The notes: generated from the sequence alone by a model not told the origin. A stretch of 28,997 nucleotides of DNA from Schoenoplectus triqueter (GCA_964058805.1 CAXKVV010001571.1:1-28997); one strand, 5' to 3'. Shown: positions 8,803-19,398, counted from the stretch's first letter. Translations and numbers: made by a program.

Positions 8803-9768
8803 ATGAGAGTAACTAGAAAGACTTCGAAAATTTCTAGGAACTTTTTTAAAGCAACCGTCCAACTATCCTGCTCATACTCACCGACTTCATTTGAGTTGCC
8901 GAAACATCTCTATAGCATCTCCAAGGTGTATCGTGAATTGGAACAAATCGAAACCCGGGATAAATCTCTCACGTCGATCGTAGATGCCATGAACCAAAAA
9001 TTTCTAAAATATTGGGAAGATATACCCCTCTTGGTCATCATCGCGAGCTGCCTCAATCTGACATACAAGAAGTATTACACAATCAGAATGGTTCAAGCGT
9101 ACAAAGATAATCTACATTTATCCAACACCGAGGTGGAGGCATACGTGAATTCGAAGTTCGATGGGATGTTTAACATATACAACTCAAGAATGGTTGATAA
9201 TCAAAATCCGTCTTCGTCCCGCCGCGCCCCTAGGTAAAAATATAAATTACATGTATTTTTAATCTTCATTATTTATAATATCTACATTATTTGTCTACTA
9301 ATTATTTTCTTTACTAGTTTCACTTCCATGAGCACTAGCAGTGGAGGATTGTTAGTAGATTTTCAATCAGAAAGCACACCACACACATCCACAAATGAGT
9401 TATTGAGCTATATATCGATGCTCAACGAAAATGAAGATGTTGACATCATGGCGTGGTGGAAGAGAAATGCAAGGGGTTATCCAACGCTGACGATGATGGC
9501 CCGCGACGTATTTGCCGTACTCGTGTCAACTGTCCCTTATAAAAGTTGCTTTAGTTCGGCGAACAGGATTCTCTCCGATAAACGTAGTAAGTTTGGTGCA
9601 CATATTTTTTAGAGACTTGTGTGCTTGAAAGATTGGATTGATGCTGAGGAGCGCAATCAATATCGAGATCAACCACAATCATCCAAAGTCGAGACTGAAG
9701 AAAGCGGTACCGAGCCGCGGCCGGGTTATAATTCGGATTCAGACGGTGCAAAAGAGAGCGAGCAATGA
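8803..9768 (+). pseudogene. hAT (RICESLEEPER-type) transposase, C-terminal half
   Basis: The first frame, from 8803, carries the hAT central region: ISRNFFKATVQLS, then YPT-like SYSPTSFELP, and MNQKFLKYWEDIPLLVIIASCL. It runs to 9233, where a clean intron follows (9234-9317, GTAAAA..TTACTAG). Splicing joins the frames without a shift. The second exon has VDIMAWWKRNARGYPTLTMM and LVSTVPYKSCFSSANRILS, the hAT C-terminal dimerisation domain. An in-frame TAG at 9610-9612 interrupts it just before RLVCLKDWIDAEERNQ, the usual end of the domain; the frame then stays open to TGA at 9766-9768. A single CAG to TAG change would explain the stop. The N-terminal BED finger and the first half are absent. 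A fragment in another frame upstream (about 8728-8803) suggests a frameshift or deletion joint. Confidence 0.85.
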
Positions 9769-10612
9769 TACATGAATGCGAACTATTAGATAGGTAGAAG
9801 GCAATGTCGGTATTAATCTCTAACATCCATTAATCTTTATGGCTATTTTTTAAATTATAAATTTCTAAACATTTCAATTAGTTTTTAAATTATTCATTTT
9901 AAAGAAAACTACTAACAAAAAAAAGTTAGAACTCCGCCTATGTTATTTTACATAGCTGGTCCCAAGCCCGGAATAAAGGAGGAGGATAACTTTTATTTTT
10001 TAATCTATTATTTTAAAATAATTTAAAATAATTTTAAAAATAATTGATTTAATAAATTTTTATTTATATTTTACTGTTTAAATTTATTGATTTAAGATGT
10101 TTTTTATTTATATTTTAAACGTTCATTTAAAATTTTTGGTCTATTTTTTATTTAATCTATTATTTTAAAATAATTAAAAAAATGAACGTTTAGAAAATAT
10201 ATTATTCTTTTAAAATGAACGTTTAGATTTGTACTTAGCTGAAATGATATTATTCAGATTTTACGACATTGCAAAATAAAAAATATATTTGTAAAACAAA
10301 AACAGCAAAAAAAAATTCTCGTACCCGTCTACCCGTGCCCGTGTACCCCCGTACCCATGGTACCCGTGTACCCGCAACAGGCACAGGTATGAGACGGGTA
10401 AGGTACGGTTTTAAAAAAAAACCGTCTACCCGTGCCCGCCGCCCACCGTAGATGTACCCGGCCCATACCCGCGGTACCCGCCGGCAAAGCACTACTTTTA
10501 TACCTTACATCTTCACTGTTTCTGCTAAATTACCAAATAATTTTTTTCACTTCAAATTGCACTATTCTGGCAGTATTTTACTACCTATGTACTACGCTTG
10601 TATTTCTATAAT

Positions 10613-11004
10613 GGAAAGGGATCACATGACAATGACTATCTTGATAATGAATCTTTAATTAAGTACAATGTTTTTTTAAAAAAAATCTTATATATATGTT
10701 CTATTTATAGATTGATGGTTTGATGATGATTTAAATTTTATGTAATTTTATTATCATTTGATAGTCCGTTAAAAACCGTTAAATTAGAACCGTTACAAAT
10801 TATATAATATTTTAATTATCTTTAATGAACTATCAAAAAATAATAAAATTATATGAAATTTAAGTCACCATTAATTTACTATAATTTACTATAAGTAGAG
10901 GAACATATTTATAAACAAAAAAAATCATATTTACTTAAAGATCAATCCATTGACAATTTCATTATCAAAATTATCAAGATACCATTCTCAAGAGATCCCT
11001 TCCC
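10613..11004. mobile_element. MITE family A, copy 1 (392 bp)
   Basis: The left end is GGAAAGGGATCACATGA; the right end read inward is GGGAAGGGATCTCTTGA. Both continue through TATCTTGATAAT. The flanks TTCTATAAT (10604-10612) and TGCTATAAC (11005-11013) match at seven of nine positions. The interior is a fold-back: TTATCATTTGATAGTCCGTT (from 10751) is mirrored near 10830-10850 by AACTATCAAAAAATAATAA. The core GTTAAATTAGAACCGTTAC is shared with the copies at 14356 and 19408. Length, non-coding interior and a 9-bp flank suggest a Mutator-derived MITE. It begins about 110 bp beyond the hAT element. Confidence 0.7.
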
Positions 11005-11013
11005 TGCTATAAC

Positions 11014-11487
11014 AGCATTCTCTGTCCGCTTTCTTTTTTCCTTTCCCACATAATTATCACATCTCAGAACTATTTTTACCCCGATTTCAATCCTCATCTA
11101 GACTTCTACCATTCACCAAAATATAAATGCAACACAAAGACCACAACTTAAAAAAATGCATTGCTAAATCGTAATATCATATAACAATGTACAAGATATA
11201 ATACTAAAAGTATACAACAGAAAATACTGACATTATTTAGAGTTAACACACAATACAATCATTTACAGAGCATCAATGAAATGCACTCAACTCAAAACCC
11301 CTATCAAACAAACTAACCCTACTGTAGCCTTTACCCCCTTTTACCTAATATAATTCAGATGATCAGTGTATATTTTCTTTTCATTCTCTGATTTGTCCTC
11401 CAACTAATTGGGTCGACGAGAAAAAGTATAATACACAATCCCCATTACCGAAGGTGCTTGATCATTAAGACTGGCATTATTTCATTG
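11014..11487. other. 3' flank of the acyltransferase gene
   Basis: Downstream of the minus-strand stop codon at 11488. It should hold that gene's 3' UTR; the sequence is less AT-rich near the stop than further left. AATGAAATAATG just after the stop is the nearest polyadenylation-like signal, but the true site cannot be fixed. No other gene was found. Confidence 0.45.
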
Positions 11488-14400
11488 TTATACCTCTTGC
11501 ATGCTAGCATCAGGCCTAACAGGATAGTCAAGGCCTTGCAAAGCAGGCATTCTTCTAACATCCTCATCAGAATAAGCAGGAAGAAACCAGTACTTTTTGT
11601 CTGTACCAAACACCTACAACAAACCGAAAATTCCACTTAGTTGTGCCCCTTTCAGTCAGCAGGACCTTAAATATTGATTTAAAATACACAAAAAGATAGA
11701 AAATGAAACAAAGAAAAACAAAATTGAACCTGAGCAAAATTTCTTTTCCAGCCAAGATCATACTTCCATTTCGGAGTCGTCTTCTTCTCATATGCCTGTT
11801 GGGAGGAGAAAAAGTGCAAAAAATCATTTATATTACCATATAGAACTTTAGAAATGCCTTAATTACCAAAACCATACCTCAGGGCATTCTTACAAATGTT
11901 GTCAGTTCTATATTTCATTATTCTACCTTCAGACACAAATAAAATTTACAACATTTGAGGGACTTCTTTCCCAAGGTGCTTATTTCAAACACTTGCCTCA
12001 ATTGTAGTAGTATTACTGGAAACCAGCGAGATATGCATGATTAGAAAGCCAAGAACACTTAAAGCAAATGCCAAGTTCAACACTACATTTGAGAAAAAAG
12101 AAATGAAGTTTGTACGTTAAAGAGTATAGTTTTAGACAAATCAGCAGAAGGGAGGAGGGGCAGAGTCATAGTACCAAATGTAAGAAACGTAGTTGCAAGA
12201 GTGCCAGGAGTGTCAGGTATCTCCACATCACTGAAGAAAGCAATGAAGTTAGGAAGCAATGACAAGGTGACAAGTGTTGTCTCCAGAAATGTGTAGAACT
12301 ACAAATATCAAACAGAAAACATCATGTAGCAAAAAAAAAAAAAACTATCAAGTAATTCATAAGTTGGTGTCTCAAAAATAAACTATCAAGAATGGAACTA
12401 AGGAAGTTGGTGTCTCAAATACAGAAGGCGAAATGCACAACTAGTCCTGGCAACTATGTTATAATGAACAGAAAAAAATGGTTCTTGACCAGTTGACGTA
12501 GGACAAATTTGATTACTTTGTGAGTGCATTACTAATATTTACACCATGGAATGGAAAGGACTGCTTCAACTAAAATGGAGAAAATTGTAGTGTACTCCAG
12601 CAATTGCCAAAATTTATCTCCTCACTCTTTCATCTTTCAACAACCTTAGGAAGAGAGAAGAACACAAAATCCTGGTGGAAAATAAACCAGCCATTGATAG
12701 AGTTAGGCCCTCTAAATCATTCGGACTGCAGTATCTAAAATATTTGAATCAGAACACAACTGTCATCCTGGAAGAAAGGTAACTTAATTGGGTTGCTAAC
12801 AATTTGTTTTTTTTTCATACTTTGGTGAATTCATTTAGTAACGTTGTGTGTATTTTCAGGTTATTTCCAACAATAATCAAATCTTACTTGTACTCTTCAG
12901 GTACTGGAAATGGTGAAACAAGAAATTAACAGTTTGTATGTGTTCTAGACTTCTAGTCATGCGGAACAGATTGATGGATTCGTTTTGGTTAAGGCAACTT
13001 GCTTCTTGACAATTCCATGAATCATCTCTTACATAATATGCAGTAACAGAGTGAAGAAAGGAAAACTTAACGAGAGAACATAAGAGAAGATGGATGCCCC
13101 AGTGGCTACTGACATAAGAGAACATAATATGCAGTAACAGAGTGAATCTTCTCTAGCATTTCCAAATGCTAGAGAAGATTTGTCTCCAAAAATATCTTGC
13201 AACCCAAAGCTGAAAGCAAATGAGAGATGAAAAGAAAAGACAGGGTTTTGGGTGGAAAGGTAATATAATCTTGCTAAATAGGTCCAATATGGTGGGAATA
13301 GAATTGGCAGAGGAAAGGACATTTCAACCCTCTTGTGTTCTTCCCAGTTGCTAAAGAAAGGGTTTCAGTCGCATCAACAGTGTCTAACCAGATAGTCCAT
13401 CTTCTCACTTCTCCTTGATTTTCAGCACTCTTATTTTTTTTCCCTACCTTCTCAACCCCTAATGAAACAGAATGCTTTGGAGCTGCCAACTAGGAAAGAG
13501 TTACAATACAAAAGAAGAAAGGTTTGTTCTTCTTTCAAAGGAACAAGCTAATAAAAGATGCTTGTCAGCATCAATGGGTATCTTCTTTCATATAGACAAA
13601 TAAGGATGTCTGAGAGATACGATCTCCATCTGATTCTGTTCTCTCTTTCTCACTTCAGAAAGGCCAAGCAAGTAAAAACAAATAGCTGAAATGGTAGATA
13701 ACCAATACCAGCAGATACCATAACTAAATGATGTCTGGTTCTATTAGCCTGACTCTAGTTTTTCATGAGTGAGAAAACCAACAATAATACATAAATAGAG
13801 AAATGCATACCAGGAAGAGAAGGAAATATTTATAATTCAAAGCTCCAACACAGTTAACAACCCATACACAATGATGATCCATTTTAAGAATGCATCTCCC
13901 ACCTGAAATTAAATAGATTCTGTTTCTTGAAAACAAGAGGCCAGATATCAACAAAAAACAATAGGCTTTGACAGTGCATGTTGGTTTGCATAAAATTCAT
14001 AATTCTTCCAACTTTTTAGACACAAACATAATTTACTATATTTAAAAATATTTAACCACTCGAAGAGAAAAAAGTAATGAAGAAAAACCATATTGTCCCA
14101 TTCCAAAGTTCAATATAGAATACAAATTTCATCTACCTCAAACTCAAACACAAGAAATACATTCCTCAATCAGTACTTTGCATCTTTAGTGTAACAATGA
14201 ATAAACTCCTCCACATCAATGACCCAGGTAACTCTAAATCTGTAAGCAAGATATTTTTTTTTCCTATATTTTGCAACACAACAGCTGACAGAAAATTTTC
14301 TGGATCAGAAAAAAAATATTATCCTTATCATAAGCTTCCTTGATTTTATTATGTAAGGGGAGAAATCACTTGACAAGGCTATTTTGACAATCTTGACAGT

Positions 14401-15972
14401 GTGATTTCCAATAAATTCGAAAAAAGAAATCGCAAAAAAAAACTAGAAAAACATATATAGACATAATGTTGAACTTATAGGTTGACTATACTTCAAATTT
14501 CAAGCAACTCAAGTGTGTTTCATAGTCCATCAAATACCATTAAATTGGAACAGCTACAAATTGCAAATAATGATGGTTTTGATGCTATCAAATGACATTT
14601 CTAACATTATGAATCCATAAGTTCAAGAATATATCTACAAACGTTTTCTATTTTTAAATTTGTTTTTCAAATTTACTTGAAATCCCATTGTCAAGCTTGT
14701 CAAAATAGCCATTTGAAAGTGATACCTCCATTTAATGTATGCTTTTGATTTGGTTCTGATGATGATTTCCTTCATCTGTTCCCACTTATGTCACAAGAGG
14801 CATATTTGAAGTGTTAGAAGTACATCTGATAAAAAAGGAAATGTCTGAGCTTTTGAAATAATGTCTATGGTATATCTTCTCTAATATTCATCCTGCAACA
14901 CAAACATTTATAGTGTCGTCACTGATTCCTAAAATTCTTTTTATCTTTGTAATTTTGTATGCTTCATCTCTGTCTCTAACCAAGTTACTTACCAAACAAG
15001 TAAAAAAGACAAGTATTTATTTTTACATCTAAAAAAAATCAAGGAATTCAGCTTCCAAGTTAAAAATTGACTCACAAACAGAACAGTGGTGACAACGAGG
15101 TGGCTTCAAGTGGTTGCATTTTCGGCAGTATCTTACTCTTGGGCTTCCTGTGTCGTTGAGGGGGCCTGGTTGCAGTGGCTGACTAGCAAACTCTGGTCCA
15201 GTTAAAGGGGAGGTATCTCCTCCTTCCTCATCCAAATGAGGCCTCCAGTTCGGAGGTACACTCCCTGGGTTGGTCAATACAACAGAGAAATAACTCCATA
15301 AAATCATTGCCAGCTGCAAGCCAAGAGATGTTCTTTAGTAAAGTAAGGCAGCTGAGAAGAGATATCTACTAATTTTCATAGCATTTGACTGTTCAGTCTA
15401 AATCTACCAATAACACCGGCTGAAATATTAACAAAAAGTTGACAAGTAACCAGTTCAAGACCGGACAAAAATCATTATTTTGGGTAATATTACTTGAACG
15501 AAAAATTATATAATTTCTCGGCTCATATGCTGCCTCAACCAAAGAAATGCGAAACAGCCAATGTCCTGAATTAACAACGACTGAGTTAAGTTTCAATCAC
15601 ACGGCCAAATTAACCACAAACCAGAAGTTAAGCACCTCAAATCAAAACAAATCAAATCAAAATCACAATCATGCTAATTAATTTCAATTAAGCCTCATAA
15701 ATCACTGATCAAACCAAAGTAGTAAACTCAATTCACACCAAGGCATGGAAAAGGACGAGAACAAGGAGAGCAGTAATGGGGCCCACAGCCCCGCTAGTGG
15801 CGGATCCGGAAATTGCAGAGACAAGGGCGGGGCCGTAATTGCAGAGGACGACGGCGTAGTAGGTGACGCCTATAATGGCGAGCACGATGAGAATCATGAC
15901 GGATCCGAGACCCCTCAATGCCGTACAGAACTTGAACACGTTCCACGCCATTACAGCCCCCGATCTGTGCAT
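11488..15972 (-). CDS. PAT14: Protein S-acyltransferase, DHHC type (PAT13/PAT14 clade)
   Basis: Seven minus-strand exons join in frame: 15972-15739, 15313-15076, 13902-13811, 12298-12175, 12082-11997, 11795-11730, 11613-11488, giving 321 residues (Arabidopsis relatives are slightly over 300). The start [20 protein letters not shown] matches PAT13/PAT14. Order of features: membrane segments about 21-44 and 65-92; a cysteine-rich domain from about 138 ([17 protein letters not shown]) with DHHC at 166-169, Cys169 being the acyl-accepting residue; membrane segments about 182-207 and 222-248; TTIE (255-258) as the TTxE motif. The enzyme moves long-chain acyl groups, usually palmitoyl, from acyl-CoA to cysteines of membrane-associated proteins; Arabidopsis relatives act on Golgi/endosomal membranes and influence leaf senescence. 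Odd points: NPG (93-95) replaces the usual DPG, intron 5 begins GC, and intron 2 contains a MITE. PAT13 versus PAT14 cannot be decided. Confidence 0.93.
11796..11996 (-). other. Intron 5 of the acyltransferase gene, GC-AG type
   Basis: The protein frame requires exon 5 to end ACAATTGAG and exon 6 to start GCATATGAG (TTIE then AYEKK). On the minus strand the intron therefore opens GAG|GCAAGT and closes CCAACAG|GC. No GT donor in the neighbourhood keeps the conserved sequence intact. GC-AG introns are about one percent of plant introns and favour exactly this AG|GCAAGT context. Confidence 0.85.
13029..13180. repeat. 25-bp direct repeat and perfect 17-bp hairpin in intron 3
   Basis: ACATAATATGCAGTAACAGA followed by GTGAA occurs at 13031-13055 and again at 13122-13146. 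Right after the second copy, AATCTTCTCTAGCATTT (13145-13161) pairs perfectly with 13164-13180 across a 2-base loop. ACATAAGAGAA also occurs twice (13078 and 13112). All of this lies inside intron 3 (12299-13810) of the acyltransferase gene, which otherwise holds no recognisable insertion. Confidence 0.8.
14356..14730. mobile_element. MITE family A, copy 2, in intron 2 of the PAT gene
   Basis: The left end AGGGGAGAAATCACTTGACA and the right end read inward TGGAGGTATCACTTTCAAA both continue through GGCTATTTTGACAA, CTTGACA and GATTTC. The arms align over more than 100 bp. The interior carries CATAGTCCATCAAATACCAT and TTAAATTGGAAC.GCTACAAATT, shared with copies 1 and 3. Flanks TATTATGTA (14347-14355) and TTTAATGTA (14731-14739) agree at seven of nine positions. 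It sits between exons 2 and 3 (intron 15075-13903), where it appears to be tolerated. Confidence 0.7.
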
Positions 15973-16203
15973 CGATTTCCTAGCTAGAGGAATAAAATCG
16001 ACAGGATACTCGAAAATTTAGCCTCTCTCTCGTTCCCTCTCCACAGCTCTATCTCTCTTTCCCTGGTGTGGATTTCTTGGGGAGAGGGGCAGGGGCAGAG
16101 CTGCAGAGGAGGAGAACTGGTAAGAGAGACCGAGGAGGAGGTCAATAGTTTTGTAATTTAGTTGGGTGGATTATGTGGATGAGGAAAAAGGGAGTAGTAA
16201 TTA
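15973..16203 (-). promoter_or_regulatory. 5' leader and promoter region of the PAT gene
   Basis: On the minus strand, upstream of the ATG at 15972, the DNA is rich in CTCTCTCC and GAGAGAGG stretches and clearly less AT-rich than the flanks. This is usual for a plant 5' UTR of a broadly expressed gene. No clear TATA box is present in the expected window. A transposon-like end begins at 16204, so the proximal promoter may be only about 230 bp. Confidence 0.4.
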
Positions 16204-17624
16204 GGGGTCCGTTTGTCAAATTACAAAACTATGATAATTTTGGAATAGTGATAGAATAGTATTTTTTTGGAAGAGTGATAAAAGAATGGTATTTTTGACT
16301 ATTTGAAAGAGCTAAAATATCGTTTGACAGTTGTTACTAAGAATAGTTAAAATATGAATAATTATGATACTAATAATGATGATGATGATAATAATAATAA
16401 TAGTAAAATAATAATCATAATAGTAAGATAATAATAATAATAAAATAATAAAAAATAATCATAATAAATAATAATATTATAATAGTAATATAATAAAAAT
16501 ATAAACATAATCATAATATAGTAATATAATAATAAAAAATTATAATTACAATCATAATTATAATAATATAATAATAATAAGTAATCATAATTTTAATAAT
16601 ATAATTATAATATAATAATCATAATCATAATCATGATAATAATAATTATAGTCATAATCATAATCATAATCATAATCATAATAATCATAATAATAAAAAT
16701 ATAATCATAATCATAAAAATAATTATAAATAATTATAATTATAATAATATAATAATAAATTAATCATAAATATAATCAACATATAATAATATAATACAAC
16801 ATAATAAACTAATAATAATAAAGTAATAAAAAATAATCATAATAAATAATAATATTATAGTAGTAATATAAAAAAAATATAAACATAATCATAATATAGT
16901 AATATAATAATAAAAAATTATAATTATAATCATAATTTTAATAATATAATCATAATCATAATCATAATCATAATAATTATAGACATAATCATAATAATAT
17001 AACCATAATCATAATCATAATAATATAATAATAAAAATATAATCATAATCATAAAAATAATTATAATAAGATAATAATAAATTAATCATCACTATAATCA
17101 ATATATAATAATAATATAACATAATAAAATAATAATAAGTAATAATAATCATAATCATAATTATCATAATATAATAATATAATAATAAATAATCTTGATC
17201 ATAATAATATAATAATAAAATAAATATATTTATATTCATAATATAATAATATAATAATACTAATGGTAATGATAATATAATAACAATAATGATAATAATA
17301 ATTTAATAATAATAATATAATGATAATAATAATAAATAATAATAATATTAATATAATAATAAATTATAATCATAAATTTAATATAATAATATAATAATAC
17401 TAAATCTTAATCATAATCATAATATAATAGTATAATATATCATAATCAAATAATAATCGCTATTCCGACGAGAGCTAATCCAATATTCCACCTATAAGTT
17501 GGTATACTGAATTAGTACTATTCCGCACTCTTCTACTTAGTCTAAAATTTGTTTGGTAAATTAATTTATTGGAATAGCTATTCTATTCTAACTTTTTGCT
17601 ATTCCATTGAGTGCCAAACACTCT
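16204..17624. mobile_element. Transposon-like frame around a giant microsatellite
   Basis: The left end GGGGTCCGTTTGTCAAAT and the right end read inward AGAGTGTTTGGCACTCAAT resemble each other. Both are followed by related subterminal DNA rich in GGAATAG and AGAATAG (left 16236-16260, right 17567-17592). G-rich ends with a GTTTG core are common in plant MITEs of the Harbinger and hAT groups. No target duplication could be matched, so the superfamily is open. The whole interior is simple repeat. Confidence 0.5.
16345..17456 (+). repeat. AAT/CAT microsatellite tract, 1.1 kb, internally duplicated
   Basis: More than 1.1 kb of TAA, AAT and CAT units, with almost no G on the plus strand. It is not simply noisy. 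A block starting with six A's at 16450 (AAAAAATAATCATAATAAAT) recurs at 16828, and about 120 bp of the two are nearly identical. Further right, CATAAAAATAATTATAA at about 16712 recurs at about 17051, with the same following landmarks (AATTAATCAT, ATAATCAA, ATAATA.AA.ATAATA). So a unit of roughly 340-378 bp has been tandemly duplicated. Open frames here are artefacts. Confidence 0.85.
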
Positions 17625-17639
17625 CTAGTTTCATAGTTA

Positions 17640-18500
17640 ATAACTTGTACTGGTTTAGGTGAAAATTCTAGTTGTTGATTAAATATCATATATTGTATAA
17701 TTTTTTAATTATTTTTAGATAAAAAATATTTGATTTAATTATTATGAATCATTTAAAAAATGAATTTATCATTCTTTAATAATTAGTAAAAATATATTTT
17801 TTTTATAAAATTGAGCCTAAAATTATTTTTTTTATAAAAAATATTTTTAGCAATCCAATCAATTATTTAAATTTTAAAAATAAAAAATAACATAAATCAT
17901 CGTGCTATTCTAGCACCGTAGTCTTCGATTAAAAAAACTTTTAAAAAATCAAGTACACAAAGATTAGACTGAGTGAGTAACAGAATTTGGTGAATGACTT
18001 CTTGCAATGTTCTCATTTAATTTATATTTTCAAAGTACAATAATTATCCGCTTTTATTTCTTCTCAAAAGCGCATTACAATCTGCTTGAACAACGTCTGA
18101 TTTATACAGAGAACGCTGTACCCAAGAAAATGAATGATATCCTCGTTTTATCTTCAAACCGACTCAACACTCAATTATTTAAATTACATTAATGATTTTG
18201 TTCACCTTGAAATTTAGTCGGAAAAAAAGGGTCAACTCTGGATAACTTCAGGACGACAGCTAACTATTCTTTTCATAGTAAATATTACATCTATATTTAT
18301 ACTATTATAAAGTATATCTGCATTATATTATAAACGTATATGTAATGAATTTGTCCACTAATATTATCAGATAATGTATAATAATTAAAATATCAATAGT
18401 TTAATTTACAATTAAAATTGATTGATTTATAAAAGTGACGGTTCAAATTTTAGTCAAACTCTTTTTTCTCTATTTTTTATTTGTTATTTTTTATCATACA
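17640..18500. other. Intergenic, no gene seen
   Basis: AT-rich DNA. A 61-residue plus-strand frame at 18007 has no recognisable feature. GTGACGGTTCAAATTTTAG near 18436 resembles a pol III B box, with TAGTTTAATTT about 40 bp upstream as a possible A box, but no tail or target duplication was found. Confidence 0.45.
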
Positions 18501-18519
18501 TTTATAGGAGGTCTAAAAA

Positions 18520-18700
18520 AAGTTGTATATCAAATAAATTAAATATCAACTATTATTAAGTTCTATTAAAAAAAAACTAAGCACTATACAATCTTACCTA
18601 GAAAAGAAAAATTATTATATTTTTTATATACTAAATAAATTAAATATCAACTATCAATAATTTTTATTATAAAAAAACTATGCATTGTACAAGCAGACTC
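18520..18700. repeat. Diverged tandem duplication, about 98-bp unit
   Basis: TAAATTAAATATCAACTAT occurs near 18535 and again near 18634. Each is followed by an A-rich run, then CTAAGCACTATACAATC in the first copy and CTATGCATTGTACAAGC in the second. Non-coding. Confidence 0.7.
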
Positions 18701-19398
18701 AAAATTTTTTTTTATTATATTTCGTGCATCATATTTTATTAAATAATAAATTAATTTTATTTAAAATTTTAAGTCTTAATGATTGATTTACATAAATTAT
18801 GTTTAACTAAATTATATTATTTATTTATAATAAAATTAATATTAGATAAAAAAATTTAAAATTAAGAAAGTCCACACAATAGACAAATTTCGTGTTATTA
18901 CCAATAAAAGCTTTGTTCATTTAAATATATCTTCATCCAAATTAAATATTTCTTCGTCAAAATATAATAACATATGGTATTTTTCCCTTGAATTAAGATT
19001 ATCATATTTAAATTGAGAAGCGAGATTTGTTTTTGTTTTTATAAGCTCTCAAATTTAATGAAATGAGGGCACGACCCTTATCTATCTAAAAAAAAATCAT
19101 CTCACGCCAGCTGCACAAAAAGATAATTAGATCATGTACTGTAAGTAAACATATATATAATTTATACTTGTTACTTTCTTTCTTATTTATTATCCAAAGT
19201 TATTTACAAATTTTAAAAAATTATACACAAATTGATTGAGAAAAATATTGTCGTATTTGACTGAAAAAACTTATATAACTTCTTTCATGAATTGAAGTAT
19301 ATATTAGGTATATAATCTTTTTAAGGTAAGTAGAACAAGCCTACTTTATTCTTTTATTAAATAATAAAAAGAGTTCCTGACTAGATGGGAAAGAATTA
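18700..19398. other. Intergenic, no gene seen
   Basis: Very AT-rich. No open frame, RNA gene or paired termini on either strand beyond scattered A and T runs. Confidence 0.5.

Larger units (their letters stand above)
8281..10494 (+). mobile_element. hAT transposon, 2214 bp, internally deleted
   Basis: Termini are TAGGGGTTTGC and, read inward from the right, TAGTGCTTTGC. Nine of eleven bases match and both fit the hAT T-A-G-N-G terminus. A perfect 8-bp duplication flanks it. The first 240 bp hold six exact TACCCG hexamers (either strand), and the last 180 bp hold nine, a layout like the AAACGG subterminal sites of Ac and probably the transposase binding sites. Inside lie a TATA box and pyrimidine-rich leader (8591-8660), a broken C-terminal transposase (8803-9768) and AT-rich 3' sequence with repeated ATGAACGTTTAG. 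Full hAT elements encode roughly 650-700 residues, so about the first half of the coding is missing. The element is not autonomous. Confidence 0.88.
8273..10502. repeat. 8-bp target site duplication of the hAT element
   Basis: CTTTTATA occurs at 8273-8280 directly before the element and at 10495-10502 directly after it. It is perfect, and 8 bp is the diagnostic length for hAT insertions. The identity extends to 10 bp (TACTTTTATA) because the element ends in TA and the target also carries TA, so the exact cut could shift by two bases. Confidence 0.85.

Noticed and set aside
13029..13322. 97-residue minus-strand frame, and neighbours at 12877 and 13274
   Set aside because: All lie inside intron 3 of the acyltransferase gene; exons 3 and 4 join in frame without them and no domain is recognisable.
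15745..15987. 80-residue plus-strand open frame
   Set aside because: Antisense to exon 1 of the acyltransferase gene, whose protein sequence is clearly conserved.
17015..17239. 74-residue Ile/Tyr-rich minus-strand frame
   Set aside because: A translation of the AAT/CAT microsatellite, not a protein.
16345..17456. CRISPR-like or satellite array
   Set aside because: There are no regular spacers and the host is a plant; the repeat is a microsatellite with an internal segmental duplication.
18390..18460. Possible third SINE (GGTTCAAATTTTAG with a weak upstream A box)
   Set aside because: The A box is poor, there is no A-rich tail and no target duplication was found.
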